Counted from the stretch's first letter, positions 16,714-28,963 are shown. The stretch is DNA of 64,000 nucleotides from Candidatus Methylomirabilota bacterium (GCA_036005065.1 DASYQW010000197.1:37893-101892), one strand, 5' to 3'. The notes: generated by a model from the sequence alone, not told the origin. A program made the numbers and translations.

Positions 16714-18060
16714 ATGAACCGAGAACTGCTGTACGTGATCGAGCAGATCGGTCGCGAGAAGGGCATCGGTACCGAGGTCCTCTTCGAGGCCCTGGAATCG
16801 GCCTTGCTGTCGGCGTCGAAGCGGACGATGGGAGTGGGCGAGAACGTGCGCCTGACGCTCGACCGGCGCACCGGCGCGATTCGGGTGTTCGCCGAGAAGA
16901 AGGTCGTGGAGACGGTCACCGATCCCAAGATCGAGGCGAGCCTGGACGAGGCCCGCCGCCTCAAGCCGGACGCGCAACTCGACGACATCGTGGAGGTCGA
17001 CCTCGAGCCCCGCGAGTTCGGTCGCATCGCGGCGCAGACGGCCAAGCAGGTGATCCTCCAGCGGGTGCGGGAGGCGGAGCGCCAGGGAATCTTCACCGAA
17101 TACAAGGACCGCGAGGGCACCCTCGTGCGGGGCGTGGTTCACCGCATCGAGAAGCGCACCGTCGTCGTGGACCTCGGGCGGACCGAGGCCGTCCTCACCG
17201 AGCGGGAGCAGATCCCCGGCGAGCGTTACTCGCCCGGAGACCGGATCCGCGCGTATATTCTGGAGGTCAAGAACACGCCGAAGGGGCCGCAGGTGATGCT
17301 TTCCCGGAGTCACCCCGGCTTCCTCGTCCGGCTATTCGAGACCGAGATCCCCGAGATCGCGGAAGGCATCGTCCAGGTCAAGGGCGCCGCCCGCGAGCCG
17401 GGGGAGCGGGCCAAGCTCGCGGTCGCCTCGACGAAGCGCGACGTCGACCCCATCGGGGCCTGCGTCGGGCTGCGCGGGACGCGCATCCAGGTGATCGTGC
17501 GGGAGCTCCGTGGTGAGAAGATCGATATCATCGAATGGGCCGACGATACGGCTACGCTGGTGGCTCGGGCGCTCTCGCCGGCCAAGGTGACGTCGGTCAC
17601 GCTCAGGGGCGAGGGCGAGGAACGCTCGGCACTGGTCCTGGTGCCGGACAACCAGCTTTCATTGGCCATCGGCAAGAAAGGACAGAACGCCCGGCTGGCC
17701 GCGAAGCTCACCGGTCTCCGGATCGACGTGAAGAGCGAGACCGAGCTCGAAGACGACCGCCGGCGGCAGGAAGAGGAGCGGGCGGCCGGACTGGCCGCGC
17801 TCAGCGAGCTTCCGCCCGTCGGGGCCGAGCTCGCCCAGATCCTGGCCGCGCACGGCCTGCATTCCCCGGCGAAGATCCGGGAGGCGGGCGCCGCGGCGCT
17901 CCGCGACATCGGCAAGATCGGGGAGGCCGAGGCCGACGCCATCGTGGCTGCGGCCGAGGAATGGCTGGCCGCCCGCCAGGCCGACGCGCCGCCGGCGCTC
18001 GGGGAGGAGCCGGCGCCGTCCGCGCCGCCCGAGGCTCGCCAGGAGGCACACGGCGGGTGA
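16714..18060 (+). CDS. nusA: Transcription termination/antitermination factor NusA
   Basis: NusA binds RNA polymerase and modulates pausing, termination and antitermination. The 448 residues show the N-terminal polymerase-binding domain (1-125), an S1 domain (about 130-200), two KH domains with DPIGACVGLRGTRIQ (about 250) and LAIGKKGQNARLAAK (about 315), and one C-terminal helix-hairpin-helix block (about 355-415). It ends in an Ala/Pro/Glu-rich tail. An AGGAGG-like site (GGGAGG) precedes the ATG. The stop overlaps the ylxR GTG as GTGA. Confidence 0.97.
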   Translation: MNRELLYVIEQIGREKGIGTEVLFEALESALLSASKRTMGVGENVRLTLDRRTGAIRVFAEKKVVETVTDPKIEASLDEARRLKPDAQLDDIVEVDLEPREFGRIAAQTAKQVILQRVREAERQGIFTEYKDREGTLVRGVVHRIEKRTVVVDLGRTEAVLTEREQIPGERYSPGDRIRAYILEVKNTPKGPQVMLSRSHPGFLVRLFETEIPEIAEGIVQVKGAAREPGERAKLAVASTKRDVDPIGACVGLRGTRIQVIVRELRGEKIDIIEWADDTATLVARALSPAKVTSVTLRGEGEERSALVLVPDNQLSLAIGKKGQNARLAAKLTGLRIDVKSETELEDDRRRQEEERAAGLAALSELPPVGAELAQILAAHGLHSPAKIREAGAAALRDIGKIGEAEADAIVAAAEEWLAARQADAPPALGEEPAPSAPPEARQEAHGG

Positions 18061-18461
18061 GCGCCGGCCGACGGGGCGGGCGAACGGCAGCGGCGCCGGT
18101 GGGCCCGGGACCCTTTCGAACGTGTGTCGGCTGCCGGCGCGTGCGGCCTCAGGTCGTGCTGGTGCGGCTCGCGCGAGGACCGGGTGGGTCCGTCGAGGCG
18201 GACCCGCCTCGCCGCCGGGGCGGCCGCGGGGCCTACCTCTGTCCCCGTGAGGAGTGCCTTCAGGAGGCCCTGCGACGCGGCCGATGGACGCACCTGTTCC
18301 GGGGGGCCGCCCACGTCCTGGACGAGACGATCGAGCGCCTGCGAGCGGAGATCGGGAGGGAGCAGGAGAAGGGGCTCGCAGACGACCAGCGTGACGGCGG
18401 GAATGATTCCGCGGCCCGACCGAAGGACCGGGCCGGGGCACTCGCCGAAGGGAGATGGTGA
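18057..18461 (+). CDS. ylxR: YlxR family RNA-binding protein (DUF448)
   Basis: This small basic protein lies between nusA and infB, its usual place. RTCVGCRRVRPQ and GRGAYLCPREECLQEAL are the two family signatures. The 134-residue form has a basic N-terminal leader and a charged C-terminal tail beyond the about 90-residue core. The GTG at 18057 overlaps the nusA stop. Family members bind RNA, and RnpM/YlxR of B. subtilis has been linked to RNase P; its role here is inferred only. The often adjacent ylxQ (L7Ae-like) is absent. Confidence 0.9.
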   Translation: MSAGRRGGRTAAAPVGPGPFRTCVGCRRVRPQVVLVRLARGPGGSVEADPPRRRGGRGAYLCPREECLQEALRRGRWTHLFRGAAHVLDETIERLRAEIGREQEKGLADDQRDGGNDSAARPKDRAGALAEGRW

Positions 18462-18464
18462 CTT

Positions 18465-21203
18465 ATGGCGGGGAAGATGCGCGTCAGCGAGCTGGCGAAG
18501 GAACTCGGCGTCGCGCCGAAGCTGATCATCGACCAGCTCGAGGCCATGGGGTATCAGGAGAAGACGTCGTCGAGCGCCATCGATGACGGCCTCCTGCGGG
18601 AGCTGCGCACGGTGCTCGAGGACAAGGCGGCCGCGTTCGCCCAGCGCGAGGCGGAGCGGCTCGAGGCCGCTCGCGTCACGGCGCTGCGCGCCAAGCTCGA
18701 AGCCGCCAAGGCCGCTGCGGCGAAGGCCGCACGCGCGCTCAAGAAGACGGACGGGACGAAGCCCAAGTCCGAGCGGGCGAAGGCGGCCGCGCGGGCCAAG
18801 ACGGCCCCCAAGGCGGGGGTGGGCATGGCGGTCCCCAAGCCGAAAGTCCCCGAGAAGCCCGTGGTCAGACCCCTGGTGACACTCCCCGCCCCACCCGAGG
18901 AGAAAGTCTCGAAGGTGCCGGCCGAGCCGCCGGTCGAGAAGCTCGCTCCCGTCCCCGACGTCCCGGTGACCGTCGCTGCGGGGCCGCCGGCCGCGCCCGC
19001 TCCGCCGACCGAGGAAGCCCCGGCGGCGGCCGAGAAGGCGCCGAAGCCCGCGGAGAAGCCGGCGGCGGCGACGCCCGCCGTCACCCGGCCGGCGCCGCCG
19101 GCCAAGCGGGTCAAGGTGAAGGAGCCGGCGGCCAAGGAGCCCGCCGTCAAGGAGCCGACCGCCAAGGAGCCCCCGGCGCCTCCGCCGGCAGAGAAAGTCG
19201 CCGCGGCCGCGTCTCCGACCGAAGCGCCTCGCAAGGAGGCGGCGCCGCCGACGGAGCCCGCGCGGGAGGCGCCGAAGCCGACCGACGGCAAGGTGATTCC
19301 TCTCCGGCCTCGCCGGGAGGAGCCCGCCGCGCCCGCGGCCGGGCGAGTCGCGGCGCCGGCCGCGCCCGCGGCCGAGGCGCCGGTGGCGGTCGAGCCGCCC
19401 GCCGCGCCGCCGGCCACCGCGCCACCGGCCGAGGTGCCGGCGGCGCCCGCGGCCCCGGTCAAGCGCGAAGTGCTCCGGCTGCCCGAGTCGATGACGGTCG
19501 GCGAGCTTGCCGAACGGATGCAGAAGAAGTTCGGCGAGGTGATCCGCGAGCTGGTCGCGATGGGGGTGATGGCTTCGATCAACCAGGTCCTCGACCTCGA
19601 CAAGGCCAAAGCGGTCGCCGCCCGGTTCGGCTTCGACGTGGAAGTCCGGCCGATCGAAGGCTTGGAGGTCGTCGAGGAAGAGGAAGACCCCGCTCAGCTC
19701 CGGCTGCGTCCGCCGGTCGTGACGGTCATGGGCCACGTCGACCACGGCAAGACCTCGCTGCTCGACGCGATCCGCAAGACCAAGGTGACCGAGCAGGAGT
19801 TCGGCGGCATCACTCAGCACATCGGCGCCTATCAGGTCGAGACTTCGCACGGCAAGGTCACGTTCCTCGATACCCCCGGCCACGAGGCCTTCACGGCCAT
19901 GCGGGCCCGGGGCGCCCAGGCGACCGACATCGTCATCCTGGTGGTCGCGGCCGACGACGGCGTCATGCCCCAGACCGTCGAGGCGATCAACCACGCGAAG
20001 GCCGCCAACGTCCCGATGATCGTGGCCGTCAACAAGGTCGACAAGCCCGATGCCAACCCCGACCGGGTCAAGCAGGAGCTGTCGAACCTCGGGCTCGTAC
20101 CCGAGGAATGGGGCGGCCAGACGATCTTCGTCGCGACGTCAGCCAAGAAGGGCACTGGCGTCGATCAGCTGCTGGAGATGACCGCGCTTCAGGCCGAGAT
20201 CATGGAGCTCCGGGCCAACCCGGCTCGCCGGGCGCGGGGCGTGGTCGTCGAGGCCAAGCTCGACCGGGGGCGAGGCCCGGTGGCGACGGTGCTGGTCCAG
20301 CAAGGCACCCTTCACGAGGGCGACATCGTGGTAGCCGGCCAGAACTCCGGGCGCGTGCGGGCGCTCTTCAACGATCGGCGCCAGCGCGTCAAGGAAGCCG
20401 GGCCGGCCGATCCGGTCGAGATCCTCGGGCTCTCGGGGGTTCCCTCGGCCGGGGACACGCTGGCGGCGGTCGGCGACGAGCGCAAGGCTCGGCAGATCGC
20501 CCTGGCGCGGCAGGAGAAGGACCGGAAGCTCACCTCGACCGTCCGCGTCACGCTGGCCGACCTCCACAAGCAAATCGAGGCGGGCGAGGTCAAAGAGCTG
20601 CGCGTGATTCTCAAGGGCGACGTCCACGGCTCCCTGGAGGCGCTGCAAGACGCGCTGGAGCGGCTGTCCACCGAGGAGGTCAAGATCCGGGTGATCCACG
20701 GCGCCGTCGGCACGCTCACCGAGACCGACGTCATGCTGGCCGCGGCCTCGAACGCCATCATCGTCGGCTTCAACGTCAAGTCGGAGCCGAAGGCCATGCA
20801 GCAGGCCCAAGCCGAGCGGGTGGACGTCCGGACCTACAACGTCATCTACGAGGCGATCAACGATCTCAAGGCGGCGCTGTCCGGCATGCTGGCGCCGCTG
20901 ATCCGGGAGGTGCCGCTCGGTAAGGCGCAGGTGCGGGCGCTCTTCCCCATCAAGAACGTGGGCACCATCGCCGGCTGCTTCGTGACGGAGGGGAAGATCG
21001 CGCGGACCGGAAAGGCCCGTCTGGTCCGGGGCAGCCAGGTCGTCGCCGAGAGCCAGCTCGCCTCGCTCAAGCGCTTCAAGGACGACGCGCGCGAGGTGCT
21101 GCAGGGCCAGGAGTGCGGCATCGGGCTGGAGGGCGTGTCGGACATCCGGGTGGGCGACCTGATCGAGGTGTACACCACCGAGGAAGTCGCGCGCTCGCTC
21201 TAG
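18465..21203 (+). CDS. infB: Translation initiation factor IF-2
   Basis: IF-2 is the GTPase that brings initiator tRNA to the 30S subunit and drives subunit joining. The 912-residue protein has an IF2N domain at 1-52 ([15 protein letters not shown]), a long Ala/Pro/Lys/Glu linker (about 80-330), a second IF2N region (about 340-385), and the G domain with GHVDHGKT (about 423-430), DTPGHEAF (about 469) and NKVDKPDA (about 522). Domains II-IV follow. The linker includes a 15-bp tandem repeat. The ATG at 18465 is 4 bp after the ylxR stop. Confidence 0.97.
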   Translation: MAGKMRVSELAKELGVAPKLIIDQLEAMGYQEKTSSSAIDDGLLRELRTVLEDKAAAFAQREAERLEAARVTALRAKLEAAKAAAAKAARALKKTDGTKPKSERAKAAARAKTAPKAGVGMAVPKPKVPEKPVVRPLVTLPAPPEEKVSKVPAEPPVEKLAPVPDVPVTVAAGPPAAPAPPTEEAPAAAEKAPKPAEKPAAATPAVTRPAPPAKRVKVKEPAAKEPAVKEPTAKEPPAPPPAEKVAAAASPTEAPRKEAAPPTEPAREAPKPTDGKVIPLRPRREEPAAPAAGRVAAPAAPAAEAPVAVEPPAAPPATAPPAEVPAAPAAPVKREVLRLPESMTVGELAERMQKKFGEVIRELVAMGVMASINQVLDLDKAKAVAARFGFDVEVRPIEGLEVVEEEEDPAQLRLRPPVVTVMGHVDHGKTSLLDAIRKTKVTEQEFGGITQHIGAYQVETSHGKVTFLDTPGHEAFTAMRARGAQATDIVILVVAADDGVMPQTVEAINHAKAANVPMIVAVNKVDKPDANPDRVKQELSNLGLVPEEWGGQTIFVATSAKKGTGVDQLLEMTALQAEIMELRANPARRARGVVVEAKLDRGRGPVATVLVQQGTLHEGDIVVAGQNSGRVRALFNDRRQRVKEAGPADPVEILGLSGVPSAGDTLAAVGDERKARQIALARQEKDRKLTSTVRVTLADLHKQIEAGEVKELRVILKGDVHGSLEALQDALERLSTEEVKIRVIHGAVGTLTETDVMLAAASNAIIVGFNVKSEPKAMQQAQAERVDVRTYNVIYEAINDLKAALSGMLAPLIREVPLGKAQVRALFPIKNVGTIAGCFVTEGKIARTGKARLVRGSQVVAESQLASLKRFKDDAREVLQGQECGIGLEGVSDIRVGDLIEVYTTEEVARSL
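19119..19178 (+). repeat. 15-bp tandem repeat inside infB
   Basis: Four copies of a 15-bp unit beginning AAGGAGCC run head to tail and encode [15 protein letters not shown] and KEPPA in the flexible IF-2 linker. Unit count may vary between strains. The repeat stays in frame, so changes in copy number would only alter linker length. Confidence 0.8.
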
Positions 21204-21239
21204 CCGTGCCGATACCCGGCTGAGCCTGCGGAGTGCGAA

Positions 21240-21530
21240 GTGGGGACGGCGCGGATCGCGCTAGGGCTGGTGGAGCTGCACCTCGGGGAAGTGGACTCCC
21301 TGAAGGGCAAGCGTCACGTTCTGCGGGGCCTGAAGGAGAAGGTGAAGAACCGATTCAACGTGTCGGTGGCGGAGGTCGATCACGAAGACCTCTGGCAGCG
21401 AGCGACGCTGGCGGTGGCCTGCGTCGCCAACGACGCTCGCCTCGCCAACGAGGTCGTGTCCAAGGCGGTGAACTTCATCGAATCGCTCTCGGACGGCGCC
21501 GTCATCGACGTCCGAGTGGAAGTGCTTTGA
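21240..21530 (+). CDS. ylxP: YlxP family protein (DUF503)
   Basis: This 96-residue alpha-beta protein of the DUF503 family sits between infB and rbfA, as in many Gram-positive and delta-type bacteria. Signatures are LHLGEVDSLKGKRHVLRGLKEK (shortened here to SLKGKRHVLRGLKEK) and FNVSVAEVDHEDLWQRA. It may work in ribosome or RNA maturation by neighbourhood, but no biochemical role is established that I can cite. The GTG at 21240 follows GGAG at a suitable distance. Confidence 0.88.
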   Translation: MGTARIALGLVELHLGEVDSLKGKRHVLRGLKEKVKNRFNVSVAEVDHEDLWQRATLAVACVANDARLANEVVSKAVNFIESLSDGAVIDVRVEVL

Positions 21531-21535
21531 TTCCT

Positions 21536-21568
21536 GCGGAGTGGGGCGATGCCCCCCTCCGACTCCGC
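21536..21568 (+). repeat. Degenerate family C-like hairpin between ylxP and rbfA
   Basis: GCGGAGT (21536-21542) pairs with ACTCCGC (21562-21568), with an inner GGGGC/GCCCC stem and the block CCCCCCTCCGAC as in the argJ and tsf hairpins. It begins 6 bp after the ylxP stop and lies 22 bp before the rbfA ATG. It looks like a decayed copy of family C. Confidence 0.45.
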
Positions 21569-21590
21569 GAGAGGATGCAAGCGGCCAGCC

Positions 21591-21965
21591 ATGCAGGGGA
21601 AACGGCTCGATCGGATCAACCAGCTCATCAAGGAGGAGATCTCCCATCTTCTCCAGCGTGAGCTCAAGGACCCCCGCCTGGGCTTCGTCACGGTGACGGA
21701 GGTCGCGGTCTCCAAGGACCTCCGCAGCGGCAGGGTGTACGTGAGCGTGCTGGGGACCGACGAGCAGTGGCGGGCGTCTCTCGCCGCGCTCCACAGCGCC
21801 CGCGGCTACATCCGGAACTGGCTCGCGCCGCGGCTCCGCCTCCGGGCCGTGCCCGACCTCACCTTTCACGCCGATCGGTCGATGGCCCACGCCGCCCACA
21901 TCCAGAGCGTGCTGGAGAAGCTGCGGGAGTCGGAGGGTCGGGCGGGCTCCGGGGAGGAACCGTGA
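21591..21965 (+). CDS. rbfA: Ribosome-binding factor A
   Basis: RbfA binds the 16S 5' helix region during 30S maturation. The 124-residue protein has RLDRINQLIKEEISHLLQ, the KH-type core with DPRLGFVTVTEVAVSKDL, and PDLTFHADRSMAHAAHI near the end. The ATG at 21591 fits the family start; an in-frame upstream ATG at 21549 would run through a hairpin and is unlikely. It continues the infB operon, with the DHH gene 46 bp downstream. Confidence 0.94.
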   Translation: MQGKRLDRINQLIKEEISHLLQRELKDPRLGFVTVTEVAVSKDLRSGRVYVSVLGTDEQWRASLAALHSARGYIRNWLAPRLRLRAVPDLTFHADRSMAHAAHIQSVLEKLRESEGRAGSGEEP

Positions 21966-22011
21966 GGCCCGGGCCTGCCCGGGGCTCGAGTGGCCCGTCA
22001 GAGGTGGCGCC

Positions 22012-22980
22012 GTGAGCGCGGTCCCCCCCGAGGTCCTCGACCTCATCCGCTCCGGCCGGCGCTTCCTCCTTCTCGCGCATCTCTACCCCGACGGCGACGT
22101 CCTCGGCTCCCAGCTCGGGCTCGGACTCGCCCTCCGGGGCGCCGGCCATCGGGTCGAGTTCGCGTGCAGCCATCCCGTGCCCGATCCCTTCCACTTCCTG
22201 CCGGGGGCCGACGAGGTCCAGCAGTGGAAGGAAGGTCGCGGCGACTACGACGTCGTCGTGACGCTCGACTGCCCCGATCCCAGCCGGGTCGGCGGGCTGC
22301 TGGACGGCTGCCGCCAGCCGGGCACCCGCGTCCTCAACATCGACCACCACGGAGACAACCGCCGGTACGGCGACGTCAACTGGATCCAGCCCCGGGCGGC
22401 CGCGACCGGCGAAATGGTCTACGAGCTGCTCGAAGCCGCCGGATTGCCCCTGACGCACGACGTCGCGGTCAACCTCTACACCGCGATCCTCACCGACACC
22501 GGGTCGTTCCGGTACTCGAACACGATCCCCAAGACGTTCCGGATCGCCGCGCGGCTCGTGGAGGCGGGCGCCGATCCGGCCCGGGTGGCACTCGAGCTCT
22601 ACGAGACCCGCCATCTGGCCGGCCTCCACTTGCTCGGGCGCATCCTCCAGCAGGTCGAGACCAACCGCGATGGGACCATCGCCTGGGTCGTCATCGACAA
22701 GGGCCTCACCGAGGCCCCTGACCTCCTCGAGGCCGAAGACCTGATCACCTATCCGCGCTCGGTCCGGACCACCAAGGTGGCCGTGCTGTTCCGGGAGCTT
22801 CCGGGCGAGGTGAAGGTCAGCCTGCGCGGGAAGGGGGAGGTCAACGTGGCCCGCATCGCGGCGCGGTTCGGAGGCGGCGGACACCCGAACGCGGCCGGCG
22901 CCGTGCTGAAGGGGACCCTGACGGCCGCGAAGGCCGCCGTGCTCAGCGCGGTCGAGGAGGCGGTGGCCGTCCCCCGATGA
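22012..22980 (+). CDS. nrnA: DHH/DHHA1 phosphoesterase, NrnA-like (oligoribonuclease/pAp phosphatase)
   Basis: NrnA-type enzymes degrade nanoRNAs or c-di-nucleotide breakdown products and dephosphorylate pAp. The 322 residues hold motif I HLYPDGD (from about H23, with Tyr in place of the usual Asp or Asn before PDGD), a DCPDPSR block, the DHH triad NIDHHGDN (about 111-113), and the DHHA1 end motif FGGGGHPNAAGA. The GTG at 22012 has GAGGTGG upstream. It sits between rbfA and truB, the common NrnA place. The gene stop overlaps the truB start as ATGA. Which substrate it prefers cannot be told. Confidence 0.88.
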   Translation: MSAVPPEVLDLIRSGRRFLLLAHLYPDGDVLGSQLGLGLALRGAGHRVEFACSHPVPDPFHFLPGADEVQQWKEGRGDYDVVVTLDCPDPSRVGGLLDGCRQPGTRVLNIDHHGDNRRYGDVNWIQPRAAATGEMVYELLEAAGLPLTHDVAVNLYTAILTDTGSFRYSNTIPKTFRIAARLVEAGADPARVALELYETRHLAGLHLLGRILQQVETNRDGTIAWVVIDKGLTEAPDLLEAEDLITYPRSVRTTKVAVLFRELPGEVKVSLRGKGEVNVARIAARFGGGGHPNAAGAVLKGTLTAAKAAVLSAVEEAVAVPR

Positions 22981-23948
22981 TGCCAGCGGGCGACCGCGCG
23001 TCTCCCCCGGCGGGAGGGAGCTCGCCGGTTGTCGATGGGATCCTGATCGCCGAGAAGGGCGCCGGCGTCACCTCGTTCCAGGTCGTCGCTCACCTCCGGC
23101 GCGTCCTCCGCGTCCCCAAGGTGGGTCACGGCGGCACGCTGGATCCGATGGCGACCGGCGTCCTGCCCATCTTGCTCGGCCAGGCGACCAAGCTCACCCC
23201 GTACCTCCAGGCGCAGGACAAGGAGTACGTGGCCACGGTGCGGCTCGGCGTCACGACGGACACGCTGGACGCGACGGGTCGGGTGACGGGGGAGCGGCCG
23301 GTGCCGCCGCTGGACGCCGAGACGATCCGGGCCGCGCTGGCGCGGTTCATCGGCGAGATCGAGCAGGTGCCGCCCATGTTCTCCGCTCTGCACGCTGGCG
23401 GCCGCCGGCTCCACGAACTGGCCCGGGCCGGGATCGAGGTGGCCCGGCCCGCCCGGCGCGTGCGGATCGACGCGCTCCAGCTGATCGAGTGGGCCCCGCC
23501 ATCCTTCACCATCCGGGTGGCGTGCGGAACGGGGACCTACGTGCGGAGCCTCGCCGCCGACCTGGGCGCCGCCCTGGGATGCGGCGCGCATCTCGGGGCC
23601 CTCGAGCGCACCCGGCTGGGATCGTTCGCCCTGGCCGAGGCCGTCCCCTGGGCCGTCATCCGGGAGGGTGAGGCGTCCCGGCTGCGGACCTGCGTGCTCC
23701 CGGCGGACCGCGCGGTCGCTCACCTCCCGGCCGTCCGCCTGGACGCGGGGGCGGCCCGGCGGCTCCTGGCCGGTCAACGGCTTCCCGCCGGCGAGGGCGT
23801 CGCGTCGGCCGCGCCGTCGGCGGCCGGCCCGTGCCGTCTTTACGCAGACGACGGCTTCTTCGGGGTCGGGGAAGCGGGTGCCGGCGGCCTCCGCGCGCTC
23901 CGCCTCCTCTATGCGAATCATCCGCGGGCTCGACCACTATCCTGCTGA
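22977..23948 (+). CDS. truB: tRNA pseudouridine(55) synthase
   Basis: TruB makes pseudouridine 55 in the T loop of tRNAs. The catalytic aspartate is in GHGGTLDPMATGVLPI (about D56). Further signatures are KEYVATVRLGVTTDTLDATG and the C-terminal SLAADLGAALGCGAHL. The 323-residue length includes a C-terminal PUA-like part. The start overlaps the nrnA stop; the end runs 38 bp into ribF, an unusually long overlap within this operon. Confidence 0.95.
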   Translation: MMPAGDRASPPAGGSSPVVDGILIAEKGAGVTSFQVVAHLRRVLRVPKVGHGGTLDPMATGVLPILLGQATKLTPYLQAQDKEYVATVRLGVTTDTLDATGRVTGERPVPPLDAETIRAALARFIGEIEQVPPMFSALHAGGRRLHELARAGIEVARPARRVRIDALQLIEWAPPSFTIRVACGTGTYVRSLAADLGAALGCGAHLGALERTRLGSFALAEAVPWAVIREGEASRLRTCVLPADRAVAHLPAVRLDAGAARRLLAGQRLPAGEGVASAAPSAAGPCRLYADDGFFGVGEAGAGGLRALRLLYANHPRARPLSC

Positions 23949-24840
23949 CGCGCCCCCCAGCGTGGTGGCGCAGGGCACCTTCGACGGCATCCACCTGGGG
24001 CACTGCGCCGTGATCCGCACTGCGGTCGACCGGGCCCGCGCGCTCGGCGTTCAGGCGGTGGCGCTGACCTTCGATCCGAACCCCGTCATGGTCCTGCGGC
24101 CGGCCGAAGCCCCGCCCGAGATCCTCACGCTCGAGGAGCGGCTCGAGCACATCGCGACCCTCGGGCCCGACGCGGCCGTCGTCATCCCGTTCACGCCCGA
24201 GTTTTCAGGGGTGGAGGCGGCGACGTTCGTCCGGACGGTGCTGGCCGGGACGCTCAAGGCGCGAGAGGTCGTCGTCGGCTTCAACCACACCTTCGGCCGT
24301 GGCGCCCGGGGGACTCCCGAGCTCCTCGCCGAGCTGGCGGCCCCGCTCGGGATCCACGTCCACGTGATCCCGCCACTCACCGTGGACGGTGTCGTCGTGT
24401 CCTCGTCCTCCGTCCGCGAGGCGCTCCGGCAGGGTGACGTCCGGCGCGCGGCGAACCTCCTGGGGCGGCCGTACACGATCCGGGGCCGCGTCGCCCAGGG
24501 AGCCAAGCGGGGGCGCCAGCTCGGCTTCCCGACCGCCAACCTGGTTCCCGCGGGCTCCTTGCTCCTCGCCGTGGGCGTCTACGCCGGATGGGCCGAGTGG
24601 GACGGCCGGTCGGCCCCGGCCGTCATCAACGTCGGCGTCCGGCCGACCTTCGGCGAGTCCGTCCCCACCGTCGAAGCCCATCTTCTGGACACGCGGGTGG
24701 AGCTCTACGACCGCGTTCTCACGCTCGCCTTCCTGGCCCGTATCCGGGACGAGATGAAATTTCCCTCGGTCGAGGCGCTGCGGGCCCGGATCCAGGAGGA
24801 CGTCGCCATCGCCCGGGCCCTCCTGGGGAGCGCCCGGTAG
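23911..24840 (+). CDS. ribF: Bifunctional riboflavin kinase/FMN adenylyltransferase
   Basis: RibF makes FMN and then FAD. The adenylyltransferase half has [16 protein letters not shown] (nucleotidyltransferase HxGH) and [14 protein letters not shown]. The kinase half has [18 protein letters not shown] and [10 protein letters not shown]. The total of 309 residues is typical. The ATG at 23911 lies inside the last 13 codons of truB; no later start keeps the N-terminal strand. It is the last gene of the rimP to ribF string. Confidence 0.95.
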   Translation: MRIIRGLDHYPADAPPSVVAQGTFDGIHLGHCAVIRTAVDRARALGVQAVALTFDPNPVMVLRPAEAPPEILTLEERLEHIATLGPDAAVVIPFTPEFSGVEAATFVRTVLAGTLKAREVVVGFNHTFGRGARGTPELLAELAAPLGIHVHVIPPLTVDGVVVSSSSVREALRQGDVRRAANLLGRPYTIRGRVAQGAKRGRQLGFPTANLVPAGSLLLAVGVYAGWAEWDGRSAPAVINVGVRPTFGESVPTVEAHLLDTRVELYDRVLTLAFLARIRDEMKFPSVEALRARIQEDVAIARALLGSAR

Positions 24841-24860
24841 CCGCAGCGGACTCGCCGGTG

Positions 24861-24889
24861 TTGCTCCGCCGCGCCCGGCGTGGTACGAT
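24861..24889 (+). promoter_or_regulatory. Promoter of rpsO and its leader
   Basis: TTGCTC (24861-24866), 17 bp and TACGAT (24884-24889) form a plausible housekeeping promoter. The roughly 95-nt leader before rpsO can form a GGTGCA/TGCACC hairpin at 24928-24945 and a GGGGC-type stem at about 24959-24973 that abuts the ribosome site. rpsO leaders in several phyla are bound by S15 itself, so autoregulation is possible but not shown. Confidence 0.5.
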
Positions 24890-24988
24890 CTCGGTGCATG
24901 TCGCACTGCGTCACGAACCGCCCCAAGGGTGCACAGGGCTGCACCGGGAGCGGCGATTGGGGCTGTGGCCCCCGGAGGAGGCCGTCGT

Positions 24989-25258
24989 ATGTCCGTTCCC
25001 GCCGACCGCAAGAAATCGCTGATCGAGGGGTACCGGCTCCACGACTCCGACACGGGTTCCCCCGAGGTCCAGATCGCGCTCCTCACGGAGCGCGTCAACG
25101 GGTTGACGGAACACTTCAAGGTTCACAAGAAGGATCACCACTCGCGTCGCGGCCTGCTCAAGCTGATCGGCAAGCGGCGCGGCTTGCTGGAGTATCTCAA
25201 ACGCAAGGATGCCGAGCGGTACCGGCAAGTCATCGAGAAGCTCGGTATTCGCCGGTAG
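24989..25258 (+). CDS. rpsO: 30S ribosomal protein S15 (uS15)
   Basis: S15 is a primary 16S rRNA binder of the central domain. The 89-residue product contains [40 protein letters not shown] and the end [21 protein letters not shown] (family C-terminus). The ATG at 24989 is preceded by GGAGGAGG; the frame is open upstream but lies in the leader. rpsO next to pnp is widely conserved. Confidence 0.97.
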   Translation: MSVPADRKKSLIEGYRLHDSDTGSPEVQIALLTERVNGLTEHFKVHKKDHHSRRGLLKLIGKRRGLLEYLKRKDAERYRQVIEKLGIRR

Positions 25259-25321
25259 GAAGACCGGGAGGGATGTGACCTTCCGGAACGAGCCGAGACG
25301 GCTCAGGGAGAAGGACGGACG

Positions 25322-27571
<2,250 letters not shown>

Positions 27572-27639
27572 CGGGGGGTCCAGGCCGGCTCGCGTGCATC
27601 GTGGGGTTGCCTCCGGGTGGTCTGTCCGGCGGCGGTGAG

Positions 27640-28914
27640 GTGACAGTGGACGGCGAGTTCCGCAAGAGCGTGTTGCCGAACGGGATCCGGCTCGTGACCG
27701 AGCGGATCCCGCACGTGCGCTCAGTCGCGGTGGGCGTGTGGGTCGACACCGGCAGTCGTCACGAACCCCTGCCCAAGAGCGGCGTGTCCCATTTCATCGA
27801 GCACCTCGTCTTCAAGGGCACCGAGTCGCGCACCGCCGAGGAGGTGGCCAGGGCCGTCGACTCGGTGGGCGGCCAGATGGATGCCTTCACGACCAAGGAG
27901 CACACCTGCTTCTACGTCACGGTGCTCGATCAGCACCTGCCGCTGGCCGCTGACCTGCTGTCCGACATCCTCCTGCATCCGCTCTTTGCCGCCGACGACA
28001 TCGAGCGGGAGAAGACCGTCGTCCTCCAGGAGTTCCGGATGGTGGAGGACACGCCCGACGATCTGATCCACGACCTGTTCGCCGAGCGAGTCTGGGTCGG
28101 CCATCCGCTGGGCCGGCCGATCCTCGGCGACAAGAAGATCATCCTGGGGCTGGCCCGGGAGACGATCCTCGCTCACTTCGTCGAGGAGTACGTGCCGGCC
28201 CGCCTCACCATCGCCGCGGCCGGGCGGCTCGAGCACGACCAGCTGGCCGACCTCCTGGCCAAGCACTTCCTCGACTTCCAGCGACCGTCGGTCGCCCGGA
28301 ACGGGGGCGAGCCGCCGGAGATCACGCCCCGCGTGGAGCTGATCGACAAGCCGCTGGAGCAGGTGCACTTCGTCCTGGGTGGCCCGGGCCTTCGCCAGAG
28401 CGCGTCCGATCGCTATACCCTGTACCTGCTCAACACGATCCTGGGGGGAAGCATGTCCTCCCGGCTCTTCCAGGAGGTCCGCGAGCGGCAAGGGCTGGTC
28501 TATTCGATCTATTCGGGAAACGCGGCCTTCCGGGACTGCGGGCTCTTCTACATCTACGCGGGGACGGAGCCGGCCCACTTCTCGAAGGTGCTGCGGCTCG
28601 TCATGGACGAGCTTCGCAAGCTCCGGCGCGACGGGGTGACGGCCGACGAGCTGGCCCGCGCCAAGGAGCACCTCAAGGGCAGCCTGATGCTCTCCCTGGA
28701 ATCCACCTCGAGCCGGATGACGCGGATCGCCAAGCAGGAGATCTACTTCGGGCGACACTTCACGCTCGACGACATCCTGGCCGCCGTCGACGCGGTCCGT
28801 CTCGAGCAGGTCGCGGCCCTGATCGCCGAGTTGCTCGGTTCGGTCCCGCTCTCCCTCGTCGCGCTCGGGCCCGCCGGGGCCAACGCGGCGACCCCCGACG
28901 ACCTCGCCATCTGA
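27640..28914 (+). CDS. M16 family zinc peptidase (processing-peptidase-like)
   Basis: The inverted zinc motif HFIEH (about H51, E54, H55) near the N-terminus and the downstream glutamates in VLQEFRMVEDTPDDL identify an M16B peptidase, like B. subtilis MlpA/PqqL-type proteins. The 424-residue length fits the single-chain bacterial form with N- and C-terminal homologous halves; the second half has ILGGSMSSRLFQEVRERQ. The GTG at 27640 was preferred over GTGs at 27601 and 27646; all are in frame. pnp followed by an M16 peptidase is a common order. The physiological substrate is unknown. Confidence 0.9.
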   Translation: MTVDGEFRKSVLPNGIRLVTERIPHVRSVAVGVWVDTGSRHEPLPKSGVSHFIEHLVFKGTESRTAEEVARAVDSVGGQMDAFTTKEHTCFYVTVLDQHLPLAADLLSDILLHPLFAADDIEREKTVVLQEFRMVEDTPDDLIHDLFAERVWVGHPLGRPILGDKKIILGLARETILAHFVEEYVPARLTIAAAGRLEHDQLADLLAKHFLDFQRPSVARNGGEPPEITPRVELIDKPLEQVHFVLGGPGLRQSASDRYTLYLLNTILGGSMSSRLFQEVRERQGLVYSIYSGNAAFRDCGLFYIYAGTEPAHFSKVLRLVMDELRKLRRDGVTADELARAKEHLKGSLMLSLESTSSRMTRIAKQEIYFGRHFTLDDILAAVDAVRLEQVAALIAELLGSVPLSLVALGPAGANAATPDDLAI

Positions 28915-28963
28915 GCTCGATGGCGCCCGGCGCTCCACGCCGACGCGCGACTCCGAGGTGGAC

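Noticed and set aside
17310..19994. An 894-codon minus-strand frame opposite nusA-infB
   Set aside because: Its Gly/Arg repeats mirror the Ala/Pro linker of IF-2; no domain, start signal or promoter supports it.
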